Of a stretch of 35,753 bases of DNA, positions 7,716-18,041 are shown one piece after another. The DNA is from a bacterium (GTDB taxonomy: Bacteria > Vulcanimicrobiota > Vulcanimicrobiia > Vulcanimicrobiales > Vulcanimicrobiaceae), in contig JAJYMV010000146.1 in NCBI GenBank assembly GCA_021786705.1, positions 1 through 35,753 on the forward strand, read 5' to 3'. The notes beneath the pieces were generated by a model that was not told the DNA's origin, did not search any database, and was given only the letters and a program-made list of their open reading frames with translations. The position numbers and the translations under genes are program-made. Position 1 is the first letter of the stretch. Each line of letters starts with the position of its first letter.

Positions 7716-9524
7716 CTACGACGGAATGCGTTCGCGAAATTGCGTGCGATAGAGTCGAGCGTATACGCCGTCGCGCGCGATCAATTCGTCGTGCGAACCT
7801 GATTCGACGATGCGCCCATCTTCGACTACGAAGATCGTATCGGCATTGACCACCGTCGAGAGGCGGTGGGCGATCACCATGCTGGTGCGGCCGCGCATGA
7901 GGCGCTCGAGCGCGCTCTGAATCGCCGCCTCGTTCTCGGAATCGAGTGCCGAGGTCGCCTCGTCGAGAATGAGGATGCGCGGGTTCTTCAGGAGCACCCG
8001 TGCGATCGCGAGCCGTTGGCGCTCGCCGCCGGAGAGCTTATGGCCGCGCTCGCCGACGATCGTGTCGTAGCCTTGCGGCAAGGTTTCAATGAATTCGTGG
8101 ATATTCGCCGCTCGGGCGGCCGCGTGGATCTGCTCGAGCGTCGCATCGGGGCTCGAGTAGCGTAAGTTGGCGATAATCGAATCGTGGAAGAGGTAGGTCT
8201 CTTGCGTGACGATGCCGATATTTTCGCGCAACGATTCGAGGCTAACCGTTGCAATGTCGTGGCCGTCCACGAAAATGTGCCCGTCCGAGAGATCGTAAAA
8301 ACGCGGAAGGAGTTGGGTGATCGTCGTTTTCCCCGCTCCCGACGGGCCGACAAAGGCGGCTATTTTCCCGGCGGGTATTTTGAAATCGATGCCGTGCAAG
8401 ATCGGGCTTCGCCCTTCGTACGAGAAGTTCACGCCCCGGAAGGCGATATCGCCGCGCACCTCGCCGAGCGCGACGGCATTAGGCGCATCGTAGCGTTCGG
8501 TCTTCATGTCGAGATAATCGAAGATGCGTTCGAAGACTGCGAGCGCGCTCACGATCTGCACTTGGATGCCAACGAGTGCCGCAGCGGGTCCGTAGAGTCG
8601 CCCTTGTATGTAGCCGATAAACGCGACGATAACGCCGACGTCGAGCGCTCCCTGGAGGGCAAGCCAGCCTCCGCCGAGCCACACGATCGCCGGGCCCACG
8701 ACGACCATCGCCGTGACCGAGGCGATGAACCAGCGCCCGATCATCGCCAATCGAATCTCGAGATCCATCAACTCCGTCCCGACCTTATAGAAACGCGAGC
8801 GTTCGTACGCTTCGCGAACGAAGGATTTGATCAGCGTTATTCCCGAGATCGAGAGCGTTTCTTGGGTGATCGATTCGATGCGATCGCGCTGTTCGCGCGT
8901 ACGCTTGCGCACGTCGTACATCTTGCGCCCGACGGGGCCGAGCGGAAGAACCATGAAAGGAACGACGATCGTCGAGATCAACGCGAGTCGCCAATTCCAA
9001 ATCAACATGGCGATCAGCGTCGTCGAGATCATGACGATGTTGGTAACGATGGTCGTGAGCGTCCCGGTCACGACGCCGTCGACGTTGTCGACATCGCTGG
9101 AGACGCGGTTCATAATCTCGCCGGTCTTCGTTGCGGTGAAGAACGAAAGCGGCATGCGGTGGAGGTGGGAGACGAGGCTCGTTCGCAGATCGCGCATGAT
9201 CCCCTCGCCGACCATGGAATTAAAATACCCTTGCGCGACTCCGAGCGCCATCGAAAAAACGGCGGCCGCGAGGATGAATCCGACGTCAACCGTGAGTTCG
9301 TGGAAGCTGCGATGCGGAAGCGCGGAGTCGATGATCCGCGCCGTCATATATCCGGGCACGAGGCCGACGATTGCACTCAGAACGATGATAGCGAATACCA
9401 CCGACTGCTGTTTCCAATAGGGAGAAAACAACGAACGAATGCGCCGCCAATCGACCCGCCTGCGGACGCGCGGCTTCTCGGGGTCGTACATATTCGACCA
9501 CATGAGGCCGTGTCCGGACATCAT
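7716..9524 (-). CDS. ABC transporter, fused permease/ATPase (MsbA/exporter type)
   Basis: 602 aa. TM domain plus GPSGAGKTT Walker A, LSGGERQRLAIARVLLKNPRILILDEATSALD signature/Walker B. Confidence 0.95.
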   Translation of the reverse strand: MMSGHGLMWSNMYDPEKPRVRRRVDWRRIRSLFSPYWKQQSVVFAIIVLSAIVGLVPGYMTARIIDSALPHRSFHELTVDVGFILAAAVFSMALGVAQGYFNSMVGEGIMRDLRTSLVSHLHRMPLSFFTATKTGEIMNRVSSDVDNVDGVVTGTLTTIVTNIVMISTTLIAMLIWNWRLALISTIVVPFMVLPLGPVGRKMYDVRKRTREQRDRIESITQETLSISGITLIKSFVREAYERSRFYKVGTELMDLEIRLAMIGRWFIASVTAMVVVGPAIVWLGGGWLALQGALDVGVIVAFIGYIQGRLYGPAAALVGIQVQIVSALAVFERIFDYLDMKTERYDAPNAVALGEVRGDIAFRGVNFSYEGRSPILHGIDFKIPAGKIAAFVGPSGAGKTTITQLLPRFYDLSDGHIFVDGHDIATVSLESLRENIGIVTQETYLFHDSIIANLRYSSPDATLEQIHAAARAANIHEFIETLPQGYDTIVGERGHKLSGGERQRLAIARVLLKNPRILILDEATSALDSENEAAIQSALERLMRGRTSMVIAHRLSTVVNADTIFVVEDGRIVESGSHDELIARDGVYARLYRTQFRERIPS

Positions 9525-9895
9525 GGCGTAACGGTCGATTCGTGAAGCGTGATTTTATTGCCCTCGGGGTCGGTAAAGGATCCGAGCTTACAGACCGGCG
9601 TGACGTGGATTTCCTCGGTCGGGACGCCGCGTTCGCGTAATTGCGCGAATGCGGCTTCGATATCTGCGACCTCGAACGCGATCGACGCGCAACTCCCGGG
9701 GGCGACGCCCATCCACGCGGAGGTCATCAGCGAGAAGTATCCGCTTCCGACGCGGGCTTCGCAGTAGAGTGCGACGCCGTCCTCGCGGTATGGCTCTCCA
9801 AACGCGATGCCGAGGTGCTCGCGGTAAAAGCGCACGAGCCCCTCGACGTCGCGCGCCGGATAGGCGGTAAATGCGATCTCCCGTACCTCAGGCAT
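9521..9895 (-). CDS. VOC family (glyoxalase/bleomycin resistance-like) protein
   Basis: 124 aa. FTAYPARDVEGLVRFYREHLGIAFGEP ... LGSFTDPEGNKITLHE. ATGA overlap with the downstream ABC transporter. Confidence 0.88.
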   Translation of the reverse strand: MPEVREIAFTAYPARDVEGLVRFYREHLGIAFGEPYREDGVALYCEARVGSGYFSLMTSAWMGVAPGSCASIAFEVADIEAAFAQLRERGVPTEEIHVTPVCKLGSFTDPEGNKITLHESTVTP

Positions 9896-9904
9896 TCGGT
9901 TCGA

Positions 9905-10915
9905 CTACTTCTTCCCGTTCCGCAGATTCTTGAGATCGCGGAAGAGCTTGCGCTCCTTATCGCTGAGATTTTGCGGGAGTTGACCGATGAGGCGAACGTA
10001 CTGGTCGCCGTTCCCGCCGCCTTTAACGTGCGGCATCCCCTTGCCGCTGAGCCTGAGCAATCGATTGTTCTGCGTCCCTTCGGGGATCGTCATCGCGACG
10101 TTTCCGCTCATCGTCGGTACGTGAACCTCGGCTCCGAGGACGAGATCGTAGAGATCGACGGGCAGATCGACGTAGAGATCGTCGCCTTTGCGTTTATAAC
10201 GAGCGTCCTCGCTCGTTTTCACGATGAGAAACAGATCGCCGTTTGGAGCACCGCCGGTGCCGGCGCCGCCTTGCCCCGTGAGGCGAATGCGTTGACCGTC
10301 GCCGATTCCCCGTGGAATCGAGACTTCGAACTTCTTGTTGGTCAGCGTGTGTCCGGTACCGTGGCACGCCGCGCAGAGCCGCCCGTTCTCGGTTCCGGTT
10401 CCTCGGCAGCGTGGACAGCTATCTTCGAGTTGCAGCGAGATCGATTTTTTCCCGCCTTCGAAAATGTCGTGCAGCGAGAGCTCGATCGTCGTCTCCATAT
10501 CCTGCCCTCGCGTGGCGGTAGGCGCCGTTCCGGCCGGACCGCGTCGCCCGACTCCGGAGAAGAACATATCGAAGAAGTCGGAGAACCCGCTCGCTCCGGC
10601 TCCGGCGGTCGGTCCGAAGTTAAAGTCGAATTGCGTCGCGCCTTGTTGCGTGCGATAGCGGCGCTGTTGTTCGGCCTGTCGTGCCGCCTGCTGCCAGTCG
10701 CTCCCAAGCGCGTCGTATTTCCGTCGCTTATCGCCGTCGCCGAGCACCTCGTACGCCTCGGAGATCTCCTTAAATTTCTCCTCCGCCGCCTTCGCATTGC
10801 CCGGGTTTGCGTCGGGGTGCCATTTGCGCGCGAGGCGGCGATAGGCGGACTTGATGTCCTTCTCGGGCGCACCTTTCGGCACGCCGAGAACGGCGTAGTA
10901 GTCCTTGTAGTTCAT
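9905..10915 (-). CDS. dnaJ: Chaperone DnaJ (J domain, shortened zinc-finger region)
   Basis: MNYKDYYAVLGVPKGAPEKDIKSAYRRLARKWHPD (HPD), G/F-rich linker, CPRCRGTG...CAACHGTG, then C-terminal substrate-binding domain. Confidence 0.95.
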   Translation of the reverse strand: MNYKDYYAVLGVPKGAPEKDIKSAYRRLARKWHPDANPGNAKAAEEKFKEISEAYEVLGDGDKRRKYDALGSDWQQAARQAEQQRRYRTQQGATQFDFNFGPTAGAGASGFSDFFDMFFSGVGRRGPAGTAPTATRGQDMETTIELSLHDIFEGGKKSISLQLEDSCPRCRGTGTENGRLCAACHGTGHTLTNKKFEVSIPRGIGDGQRIRLTGQGGAGTGGAPNGDLFLIVKTSEDARYKRKGDDLYVDLPVDLYDLVLGAEVHVPTMSGNVAMTIPEGTQNNRLLRLSGKGMPHVKGGGNGDQYVRLIGQLPQNLSDKERKLFRDLKNLRNGKK

Positions 10916-11427
10916 TGATGCTTCGCGACGAGCACTTTCGCCGGGCGGAGGAGATCGTCGCCGAGGCGGTAGCCCTTCTCCGCGACTTCGACGACGGTTT
11001 CGTCGGCTTGCCCGTCGGCCGCCGCGACCGTGCCGATCGCTTCTGCAACGTGCGGATCGAACGGATGCCCCTTCACGTCGACGGCGCTGATGCCTTCGGA
11101 GGTAAGGACCGCCTCGAAACCGCGCAACGTGCTTTCGACGCCCGAGCGCAGTGCGTCGCCGCCTGCGGGCACCGCGAGTGCGCGTTCGAGATTATCGAGG
11201 ACCGGCAGCAAGCGTCCGAAAAGGCGACGCCGGTGTTCGACGATGCGTTGCTCGATATCGCGCTGCACGCGCCGCTTGTAATTTTCGAAGTCCGCCATCG
11301 CGAGCAAAAACTTGTTGTAGTTCTCGTCGGCGCGAGCGTTGGCTTTGGTGAGCTCGCTCTCCGACTGCACGTCCTCATCGGTCGCGGCGGGGTCGCCGAT
11401 GGGATCGTTGAGTAGATCGTTATCCAT
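10912..11427 (-). CDS. grpE: Nucleotide exchange factor GrpE
   Basis: 171 aa. Coiled coil, then ADFENYKRRVQRDIEQ, LLPVLDNLERAL, GHPFDPHVAEAIG, GYRLGDDLLRPAKVLVA. Overlaps dnaJ start (ATGA). Confidence 0.95.
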   Translation of the reverse strand: MDNDLLNDPIGDPAATDEDVQSESELTKANARADENYNKFLLAMADFENYKRRVQRDIEQRIVEHRRRLFGRLLPVLDNLERALAVPAGGDALRSGVESTLRGFEAVLTSEGISAVDVKGHPFDPHVAEAIGTVAAADGQADETVVEVAEKGYRLGDDLLRPAKVLVAKHQ

Positions 11428-11485
11428 AATTGCGTCTATCTCTACTTCTGTTTATGAAAATGAGCGCATGAAAAGACGGCGGCCG

Positions 11486-11519
11486 GTGAGGGCGACCGCA
11501 GATTGCGGCGCGCCCTCAC
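11486..11519. other. Strong hairpin in the dnaK-grpE spacer
   Basis: gtgagggcg(11486-11494)-a-ccgca-gat-tgcgg-cg-cgccctcac(11511-11519): 9-bp outer and 5-bp inner perfect pairing. No T-tract directly after it on the minus strand. Confidence 0.75.
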
Positions 11520-11540
11520 TCCATCCGCGCGAACGAAAGG

Positions 11541-13394
11541 CTACTTCGCTTCCTTGAACTCGGCGTCGATGACGTCGTCGGGTGTCGAACTCGCAGCGCC
11601 GTTTGAGGCCTGTCCGTTCGTCGACTCGGCTCCCGCCGCTTCGCCCTCGGGCGTCGCTCCGGTGCTCTTGTAGAGCAACTCCGCCATCTTGTAGCTCGCG
11701 CTCTGGAGCTTCTCGATCGAGGCCTTGATCTCGGTCGCAGCTCCGTTCTCGCTGAGTTTCTTGAGCTCCGCGAGCGCGCTCTCGACTTCACCGCGAGCGG
11801 TTGCGTCGAGTTTCTCTCCGACTTCTTTCAGCGACTTTTCGGTCGAGTAGATCAGGCTCGATGCGGTATTCCGCACCTCCGCCTCTTCGCGCTTCGCCTT
11901 GTCGGCGGCCGCCTGAAGTTCGGCGTCCTTGACCATCCGTTCGACTTCCTCTTTGTTGAGGTTGGTCGATGCGGTGATCGTGATCTGCTGTTCCTTTCCG
12001 GTGCCCAGATCTTTCGCGCCGACGTTGACGATGCCGTTGGCATCGATGTTGAACGTGACTTCGATCTGCGGTACGCCGCGCGGCGCCGGGGGTAAGCCCT
12101 CGAGCCGGAAACGTCCCAGCGTTTTATTGTCGGCCGCCATCGGACGTTCGCCCTGCAGAATGTGGATATCCACGCTCGTCTGGCCGTCTTCGGCGGTAGT
12201 GAAGACCTGCGATTTCTTCGTCGGGATCGTCGTGTTCCGTTCGATTAGCGTCGTCATAACGCCGCCCATCGTTTCGAGACCGAGCGAAAGCGGGGTGACG
12301 TCGAGCAGAACGACGTCGCGCACTTCGCCCGAGAGGACGCCGGCCTGAATCGCTGCGCCGACCGCGACGACTTCGTCGGGGTTAACGGTGAGGTTCGGGT
12401 CCTTACCGGTGAGCTTCCGAACGAGTTCGAGGATGACGGGCATGCGGGTCGAGCCGCCGACCATCACCACTTCGTCGATCTGCGAGATGTCGATCTTTGC
12501 ATCGGCGAGCGCGCTCTTGAACGGATTGATGCAGCGATCGGTGAGATCGCTCGTGATCTCCTCGAACTTCGCACGCGTCAGCGTGTACTCGAGATGCTTG
12601 GGCCCCTCGGCGTCGGCCGTAATGAACGGCAGATTGATCGTCGTTTGCACGACCGCCGAGAGTTCGATCTTCGCTTTCTCCGCGGCTTCGGTGAGACGTT
12701 GCATCGCCTGTTTGTCCTTGGAGAGATCGATGCCCTGATCTTTGCGGAATTCACCGACGAGCCATTCCACCACGCGGTGGTCGTAATCGTCGCCGCCGAG
12801 GCGCGTATCGCCGTTGGTCGATTTCACTTCGAAAACGCCGTCGCCGACTTCGAGAATCGAGACGTCGAAGGTACCGCCGCCGAGATCCCATACCAGGATC
12901 GTTTCGTTGCCTTTTTTATCGAGGCCGTATGCAAGTGCGGCCGCGGTCGGCTCGTTGATGATGCGAAGCACTTCGAGCCCGGCAATTTTGCCGGCGTCTT
13001 TGGTCGCCTGGCGCTGTGCGTCGTTGAAATATGCGGGGACCGTGATCACCGCTTGCGTGACCCGTTCGCCGAGATAATTGCTCGCGTCGTTCACGAGCTT
13101 TTGCAGGACCATCGCCGAGATCTCTTGCGGGGTATAATCCTTGCCGTCGATCTTGACGCGATAATCACCCTCGCCCATATGGCGCTTGATCGAAGAGATC
13201 GTGCGCTCCGGGTTGGTGACGGCCTGACGTTTTGCGAGCTGTCCTACGAGACGCTCGCCGGTTTTCGAAAAGGCGACGACCGACGGGGTGGTACGCGAGC
13301 CTTCCGAGTTTGCGATGACGGTGGGCGAGTTGCCCTCCATAACGGCGACGACCGAGTTGGTCGTCCCGAGGTCGATGCCGACCACTTTAGCCAT
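11541..13394 (-). CDS. dnaK: Chaperone DnaK (Hsp70)
   Basis: 617 aa. [48 protein letters not shown]-terminal [12 protein letters not shown]. Confidence 0.98.
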   Translation of the reverse strand: MAKVVGIDLGTTNSVVAVMEGNSPTVIANSEGSRTTPSVVAFSKTGERLVGQLAKRQAVTNPERTISSIKRHMGEGDYRVKIDGKDYTPQEISAMVLQKLVNDASNYLGERVTQAVITVPAYFNDAQRQATKDAGKIAGLEVLRIINEPTAAALAYGLDKKGNETILVWDLGGGTFDVSILEVGDGVFEVKSTNGDTRLGGDDYDHRVVEWLVGEFRKDQGIDLSKDKQAMQRLTEAAEKAKIELSAVVQTTINLPFITADAEGPKHLEYTLTRAKFEEITSDLTDRCINPFKSALADAKIDISQIDEVVMVGGSTRMPVILELVRKLTGKDPNLTVNPDEVVAVGAAIQAGVLSGEVRDVVLLDVTPLSLGLETMGGVMTTLIERNTTIPTKKSQVFTTAEDGQTSVDIHILQGERPMAADNKTLGRFRLEGLPPAPRGVPQIEVTFNIDANGIVNVGAKDLGTGKEQQITITASTNLNKEEVERMVKDAELQAAADKAKREEAEVRNTASSLIYSTEKSLKEVGEKLDATARGEVESALAELKKLSENGAATEIKASIEKLQSASYKMAELLYKSTGATPEGEAAGAESTNGQASNGAASSTPDDVIDAEFKEAK

Positions 13395-13482
13395 GAATTT
13401 TTCTTACCTCGTTGTTGTGATGTGAACCCCGAGCGCGCTCTGGACCAGCTAGATCGAGACGCCGGGCGGTCGAGCCGAGGCG

Positions 13483-13509
13483 TGCGCACATTCGAGGTTG
13501 GTGTGCGCA
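13483..13509. promoter_or_regulatory. Inverted repeat upstream of dnaK (candidate operator)
   Basis: tgcgcaca (13483-13490) N11 tgtgcgca (13502-13509), perfect 8-bp arms, about 90 bp upstream of the dnaK start. Confidence 0.4.
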
Positions 13510-13597
13510 TCGCGACGATCCGGCGACGCTCCGAGCGTCCGACGACGCCTTGCCGCTTACGAACGAATTCGGGCTTGGTTGCCTACCCCATAGTACA

Positions 13598-13628
13598 ACA
13601 AGGAGCGGCAATTTGTTCCGCTCCTTGT
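13598..13628. promoter_or_regulatory. Inverted repeat between htrA-like gene and dnaK (terminator or regulatory site)
   Basis: acaaggagcgg (13598-13608) N9 ccgctccttgt (13618-13628), perfect 11-bp arms. No obvious T-tract on the minus strand. Confidence 0.55.
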
Positions 13629-13676
13629 AACAGCAGGTGGCCCCTCCAGGTTGCGCTCGCCTCGGAGCGCCGCTTC

Positions 13677-14873
13677 CTAGGGAACGGTTCCGGCGGTCGC
13701 CGGCCGCTCCGTTAAGGTGACCGCAGCGAACTTCTTGAGCCCCTGCGCCCAGAGATCGATCCGAACGACCGTACCGGGTTTCTTACCGGCGATATATTTC
13801 ACGAGATCCTGCGTCTTCGTATACGGCTTGCCGTCGACGCTGAGGATGACGTCACCGGGCTCGAGCCCAGCCTTATCCGCCGGCGATCCGGGGACGACCG
13901 CGATCACCGCGATCCCGTTGGGGCCGCTGGTATAACCGATCTGGTTGCGCAGCCCCGGGGTGAGGTCGGCCATCTGGATCCCCATGTAGCCTTCGTTCGT
14001 TCCCTGGGTGATGCCGGGGTGCGCGAGCATCTCGGCGACCACGCGTTGCACGGTATTCGCCGGAATCGCGAAGCCGATGCCCTGGGCGTACGCCGATTTC
14101 ACCGTCGATTGGTTGATGCCGATCACCTTGCCGTGGTCGTCGATCAGTGGGCCGCCGGAGTTCCCGGGGTTGATCGGCGCCGAGGTCTGCAGGAGCCCCT
14201 TGAAATCGATCGTCTGGCCGCTATCGTTCTGGATCGGCTCGTTCCGGTTAAATGCCGAGACGATACCGAGGGTCACGGTCTGCTGGAGTTCGAGCGGCTC
14301 GCCGATCGCGATCGCCCACTGCCCCTGTTCGACGCGGTCGAAGTTCGCGAACTGCAACGGCGGCGGGAGCTTCTTGTAGTTGTCGACCCGAATGATCGCG
14401 AGGTCGGCGCCGATATTTTCCGCGACGACGTGCGCCGGCACGTGGTCGCCGTCGGCGAAGACGACGGTGAGCTTGGTGATGTTCCCGCCCTGCGGCGGGG
14501 TGACGACGTGGGCGTTCGTGACGATATCGCCCTTCGTGTCGTAGACGAAGCCCGATCCCGATGCCTTCCCCTTATAGGGTTCCTCGACGCCGGGGCCGCC
14601 TTGGCCGAAGAAGCCTTGGAAGAACGGCACGACCCGCTGGCCGTTGACATCGAGTTGAATCGCGACGACCGATGGCTTCGTGCGCTTGACCGCCGAGACG
14701 ATGCGATCTTGGTCGCTGATTCCTTGCAGCGGCGCGGCGGAGACGGCGGGGAGCGAGTGATTCGGCCCGGCGACGCCGGCGAAATGGGTGCTGGCGTAGA
14801 GCATCATGAGGAAGCTGCCGATGCTCGCGCCGACGAGCGCGATGATGAGGGTGGGGAGAACGCGTTGTTTCAC
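13677..14873 (-). CDS. HtrA/DegP-like trypsin-family serine protease with PDZ domain
   Basis: GTG start at 14873 (VKQRVLPTLIIALVGASIGSFLMM TM anchor). TNAHVV (His), DLAIIRV (Asp), NPGNSGGPL (Ser), PDZ region GIAVIAVVPGSPADKAGLEPGDVILSVDG. Confidence 0.95.
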   Translation of the reverse strand: MKQRVLPTLIIALVGASIGSFLMMLYASTHFAGVAGPNHSLPAVSAAPLQGISDQDRIVSAVKRTKPSVVAIQLDVNGQRVVPFFQGFFGQGGPGVEEPYKGKASGSGFVYDTKGDIVTNAHVVTPPQGGNITKLTVVFADGDHVPAHVVAENIGADLAIIRVDNYKKLPPPLQFANFDRVEQGQWAIAIGEPLELQQTVTLGIVSAFNRNEPIQNDSGQTIDFKGLLQTSAPINPGNSGGPLIDDHGKVIGINQSTVKSAYAQGIGFAIPANTVQRVVAEMLAHPGITQGTNEGYMGIQMADLTPGLRNQIGYTSGPNGIAVIAVVPGSPADKAGLEPGDVILSVDGKPYTKTQDLVKYIAGKKPGTVVRIDLWAQGLKKFAAVTLTERPATAGTVP

Positions 14874-14907
14874 AGTTACAAATACTCCAAGCTGTGGAGA
14901 AGGCTCG

Positions 14908-15651
14908 TTACGATTGAGGGGTTGCCTCTTGTGGAACGATGGAACCTCCCGAAAAGTGCCCGCGTGCGGTCGGTGTGTCGGAGAGAACGAGCCCGTCGCG
15001 CAGGCGCACGACGCGGTCCGCACGCTCGGCGACCTCTTCGTCGTGGGTGACGACCACGATCGTGCGACCGGCGCGGTGAAGACTTTCGAAGAGCGCGAGG
15101 ATCTCCTCGCTGGTGGTGCTGTCGAGGTTGCCGGTGGGCTCGTCGGCGAGCAGGACGGCGGGATTATTGATCAGCGCCCGAGCGATTGCGACGCGCTGTT
15201 GCTGGCCGCCCGAGAGTTCGCTCGGCTTGTGGTGGCCGCGATCGGCGAGCCCGACCTCGGCGAGTGCGGCGCGCGCCCGCTCGCGGCGCTCCCGCGGTGA
15301 GACCTTTGCATAAAAAAGCGGCAACGAGACGTTTTTCAGCGCGTCGGTACGCGGAAGAAGGTTGAAGCCCTGGAAGATAAAGCCGAGTTTCTCCAGGCGA
15401 ATCTTTGCCAGCGCGCGATCGTCGAGTGCCGAGAGATCGATGCCGTCGAGATGATAGTTGCCCGAGGTCGGCCGGTCGAGGCAGCCGATGACGTTCATTA
15501 GCGTTGATTTTCCCGAACCGGAGGGGCCCATGATTGCGACGTATTCGCCGCGCTCTATGCGAAGCGTAACGCCACGCAGTGCCTGCACTTCGATGCTGCC
15601 CGACTTGTAGGTCTTGAAGATTTGTTGGAGATCGATTGCGATGTCATTCAT
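14908..15651 (-). CDS. ABC transporter ATP-binding protein (MacB/LolD type)
   Basis: Start [18 protein letters not shown] at 15651. [55 protein letters not shown]. Confidence 0.95.
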   Translation of the reverse strand: MNDIAIDLQQIFKTYKSGSIEVQALRGVTLRIERGEYVAIMGPSGSGKSTLMNVIGCLDRPTSGNYHLDGIDLSALDDRALAKIRLEKLGFIFQGFNLLPRTDALKNVSLPLFYAKVSPRERRERARAALAEVGLADRGHHKPSELSGGQQQRVAIARALINNPAVLLADEPTGNLDSTTSEEILALFESLHRAGRTIVVVTHDEEVAERADRVVRLRDGLVLSDTPTARGHFSGGSIVPQEATPQS

Positions 15652-16852
15652 AGCGTAATGCCTCGATGGGGTCGACGGATGCCGCGCGTAGCGCGGGAAG
15701 GGTGCCGAAGACGAGCGTGACGACGGTTGCAAAGAGCGTGGCGAGGAGGATCGCGTGCATCCACGGAAGCGCCGCGATCGTCCCCGAGATGCGCGCGATA
15801 AAGAGCTGTTGTGCGAGTTCGCCGATCCCGAGCCCGGCGAGCATGCCGACCAACGAACCGCTGAATGCCAGGACGAAGGCTTCGACGAAAAACTGAATGA
15901 GAATCGTCGCTCGCGACGCGCCGATAGCGCGCCGTATTCCGATCTCGCGCGTCCGTTCGCTCACCGAAACGAAGAGAATGTTCATAATCCCAATCCCTGC
16001 AACGAGCAGCGAGATCGCGCCGACGGCACTCACGATCGTTCCGACGACGCCGAAGAAACCATCGATCTGTTTGGTGAAGAAACCAAAATCGAAGGTTTGG
16101 TAGATCGAGCCGCCGTGCGCTTGCGAAAGAACGCGTTTGGAATTCGCTTCGAGCGTCGCCAGCGTCGCATCTCGGCTGCCCAATACCTGGATACCGAAGA
16201 GCGGGCGACCGCGCTGGTAATCGTTGTAGAAGGTCGTGTAGGGAATCACGACGTCGTTATTGATATCGAAGCCTAACGAAGCGGTCGAGAGCGTCGCCGG
16301 GCCGAGCACGCCGACGATGACGTAACGCTTCGGACCGACGTAGACCGATTGGCCGAGCACCGTGCTCGGATCGGCTGCATGGGGGAAGAGGCGCGAGAAC
16401 GCCTTCGACGAGAGCACGCAGACCGGGGTCGCTTGTTCGACGTCGGTGCGCGAGATCGCGTGCCCGGCGACGACCGGCGCGGTGCTGAAGCGGCGATACG
16501 ATTCGCCGCCGAACTTCAGCATGACGTGCTGGTGGCCGGCGCTGACGATGGTGCGCGTTTGTCCGAATGGAATCGCAGTCTCGACGCCGGGAACGTTTCG
16601 CTCGAGGAGCGTCAGGTCGGAGAGCCCGAGATTCGCTCGTTGCGTGCTGCCTTGCGTGGATTTAGGGAAGAGAAAGAACGTATTAATGTTGATCCCGCGG
16701 AAGGCGCCGTTCACCGCTGCCGCCATCCCGGCGGCGGCGACCTGAATGGAGATGATTGCGGCGACGCCGACGACCAGGCCGATTAACGTGAGAATGGTTC
16801 GCGTGAGGTTTTCCTGCATGAGTTCGAGCGTTTCGCGCATGTAGTCGAGCAT
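15644..16852 (-). CDS. MacB-like ABC transporter permease (MacB_PCD/FtsX)
   Basis: 402 aa. N-terminal TM, periplasmic domain, then [39 protein letters not shown]. Overlaps ATPase start. Confidence 0.93.
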   Translation of the reverse strand: MLDYMRETLELMQENLTRTILTLIGLVVGVAAIISIQVAAAGMAAAVNGAFRGININTFFLFPKSTQGSTQRANLGLSDLTLLERNVPGVETAIPFGQTRTIVSAGHQHVMLKFGGESYRRFSTAPVVAGHAISRTDVEQATPVCVLSSKAFSRLFPHAADPSTVLGQSVYVGPKRYVIVGVLGPATLSTASLGFDINNDVVIPYTTFYNDYQRGRPLFGIQVLGSRDATLATLEANSKRVLSQAHGGSIYQTFDFGFFTKQIDGFFGVVGTIVSAVGAISLLVAGIGIMNILFVSVSERTREIGIRRAIGASRATILIQFFVEAFVLAFSGSLVGMLAGLGIGELAQQLFIARISGTIAALPWMHAILLATLFATVVTLVFGTLPALRAASVDPIEALRYE

Positions 16853-16853
16853 G

Positions 16854-18041
16854 TTAACTCCGCAGCGCCACGACGGGATCGAGTTTTCCGGCGCGGATCG
16901 CCGGATAGGCGCCGAAGCCGATACCGATGCCGATGGTAAAGAAGGCGGCGATCGAGAGAACGAGCGCCCATGGTACCGGCGCGCTGCCTACGAAGTGCAC
17001 GAGGCTTCCCCGCAATGCAAGGACGATGAGGACGCCGAAGACCGTGCCGATCGCGCCGCCGATCGCCGAAAGGATCGTCGCTTCGATTAAAAACTGCAGC
17101 GAGATATCGCCGGAGCTCGCTCCGATCGATTTGCGGATGCCGATCTCGCGCGTGCGCTCGTTCACCGAGACGAGCATGATATTCATGATACCGATTCCGG
17201 CAACGCAAAGGGCGATGCCGCCGATGAGCGTTATTCCGACGCCGATGCCGCCGAGAACGTGGGAGAATATTCCCAGCGACTTCGCCTGATCCTGAATCCT
17301 GTACTTCGCATGGGGTCCGTGGAGGCTCCGGAGTGCGGCGGCGGCCGCCGCCGTGACCTGCGCGGACCTGACGCCGGGAGCGCTATAAAAAATGATGCCG
17401 TCGATCGGCCCCGGAGCGATGCGATGCATCGTCGTGTACGGGACGTAAATCGCGTCGCCGACGGCACTGCTGAGAAGGCTTCCGGTCGCGTCGAAAACGC
17501 CGACGATTCGTAGCCGCGTGTTGCCGACGGAGATGCTGCGCCCGAGTGGATCTTCGTGCGGGAAGAGCGTTTTGCGAGCCTCTTTCGAGATCATCGCGAC
17601 GTTCGCTGCGGCCAAGACGTCGTTGTGGTCGAGCTTACGTCCCTCGAGGATCACCATGGCGTTGTCGCCCTTGTCGGTGCCGTGGAGTTGCGGATAATGC
17701 GTTTTACCGCCGACGTTCACCGGAAACGGGCGACCGAAATACCCCGCGTACGCACTCGCGATTGCGCCGTTGCTTCGGGCGACGAAGCGCGCGACATCGC
17801 GATAATAGAGCGTTGCAGCGAGCGGGTTATCGGAGGAGCGATCGACGAAAACGACCCACCCCACCGAATCGGCATTGCCCAACGACGCTTCGAGGCCCCG
17901 CGCGCCGGCCTGGCTTAAGCCCAAGACGGCGATCGTCGACGCGATGCCGATAATGGTGCCCAACAATGAGAGCACCGAGCGAAGGCGATTGCGCCAGAGC
18001 GATGCGAGCGCCTCCTCAACGTATGCGGCGAGAACGCTCAC
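16854..18041 (-). CDS. MacB-like ABC transporter permease (second, non-identical)
   Basis: 395 aa, GTG start. [64 protein letters not shown]. Confidence 0.93.
   Translation of the reverse strand: MSVLAAYVEEALASLWRNRLRSVLSLLGTIIGIASTIAVLGLSQAGARGLEASLGNADSVGWVVFVDRSSDNPLAATLYYRDVARFVARSNGAIASAYAGYFGRPFPVNVGGKTHYPQLHGTDKGDNAMVILEGRKLDHNDVLAAANVAMISKEARKTLFPHEDPLGRSISVGNTRLRIVGVFDATGSLLSSAVGDAIYVPYTTMHRIAPGPIDGIIFYSAPGVRSAQVTAAAAAALRSLHGPHAKYRIQDQAKSLGIFSHVLGGIGVGITLIGGIALCVAGIGIMNIMLVSVNERTREIGIRKSIGASSGDISLQFLIEATILSAIGGAIGTVFGVLIVLALRGSLVHFVGSAPVPWALVLSIAAFFTIGIGIGFGAYPAIRAGKLDPVVALRS

Noticed and set aside
6859-7760. Shared short string (tgcgatagagtcg / gcaatagagtcgag) near 6862, 7702 and 7748
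   Set aside because: Short, imperfect, and one copy lies inside a coding region; consistent with chance.
8184-9545. 453-aa plus-strand ORF opposite the ABC transporter
   Set aside because: Low-complexity Arg/Asp/Glu-rich composition typical of a shadow frame; the minus-strand gene has full ABC motifs.
9641-10918. 425-aa plus-strand ORF opposite dnaJ
   Set aside because: Shadow ORF of a high-GC coding region; dnaJ is clear on the other strand.
12594-13715. 373-aa plus-strand ORF antisense to dnaK
   Set aside because: Long antisense ORFs opposite dnaK are a well-known artefact of its codon pattern in GC-rich genomes; the dnaK frame is unambiguous.
14019-15050. 343-aa plus-strand ORF opposite the htrA-like gene
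   Set aside because: Shadow ORF; the protease catalytic motifs lie on the minus strand.
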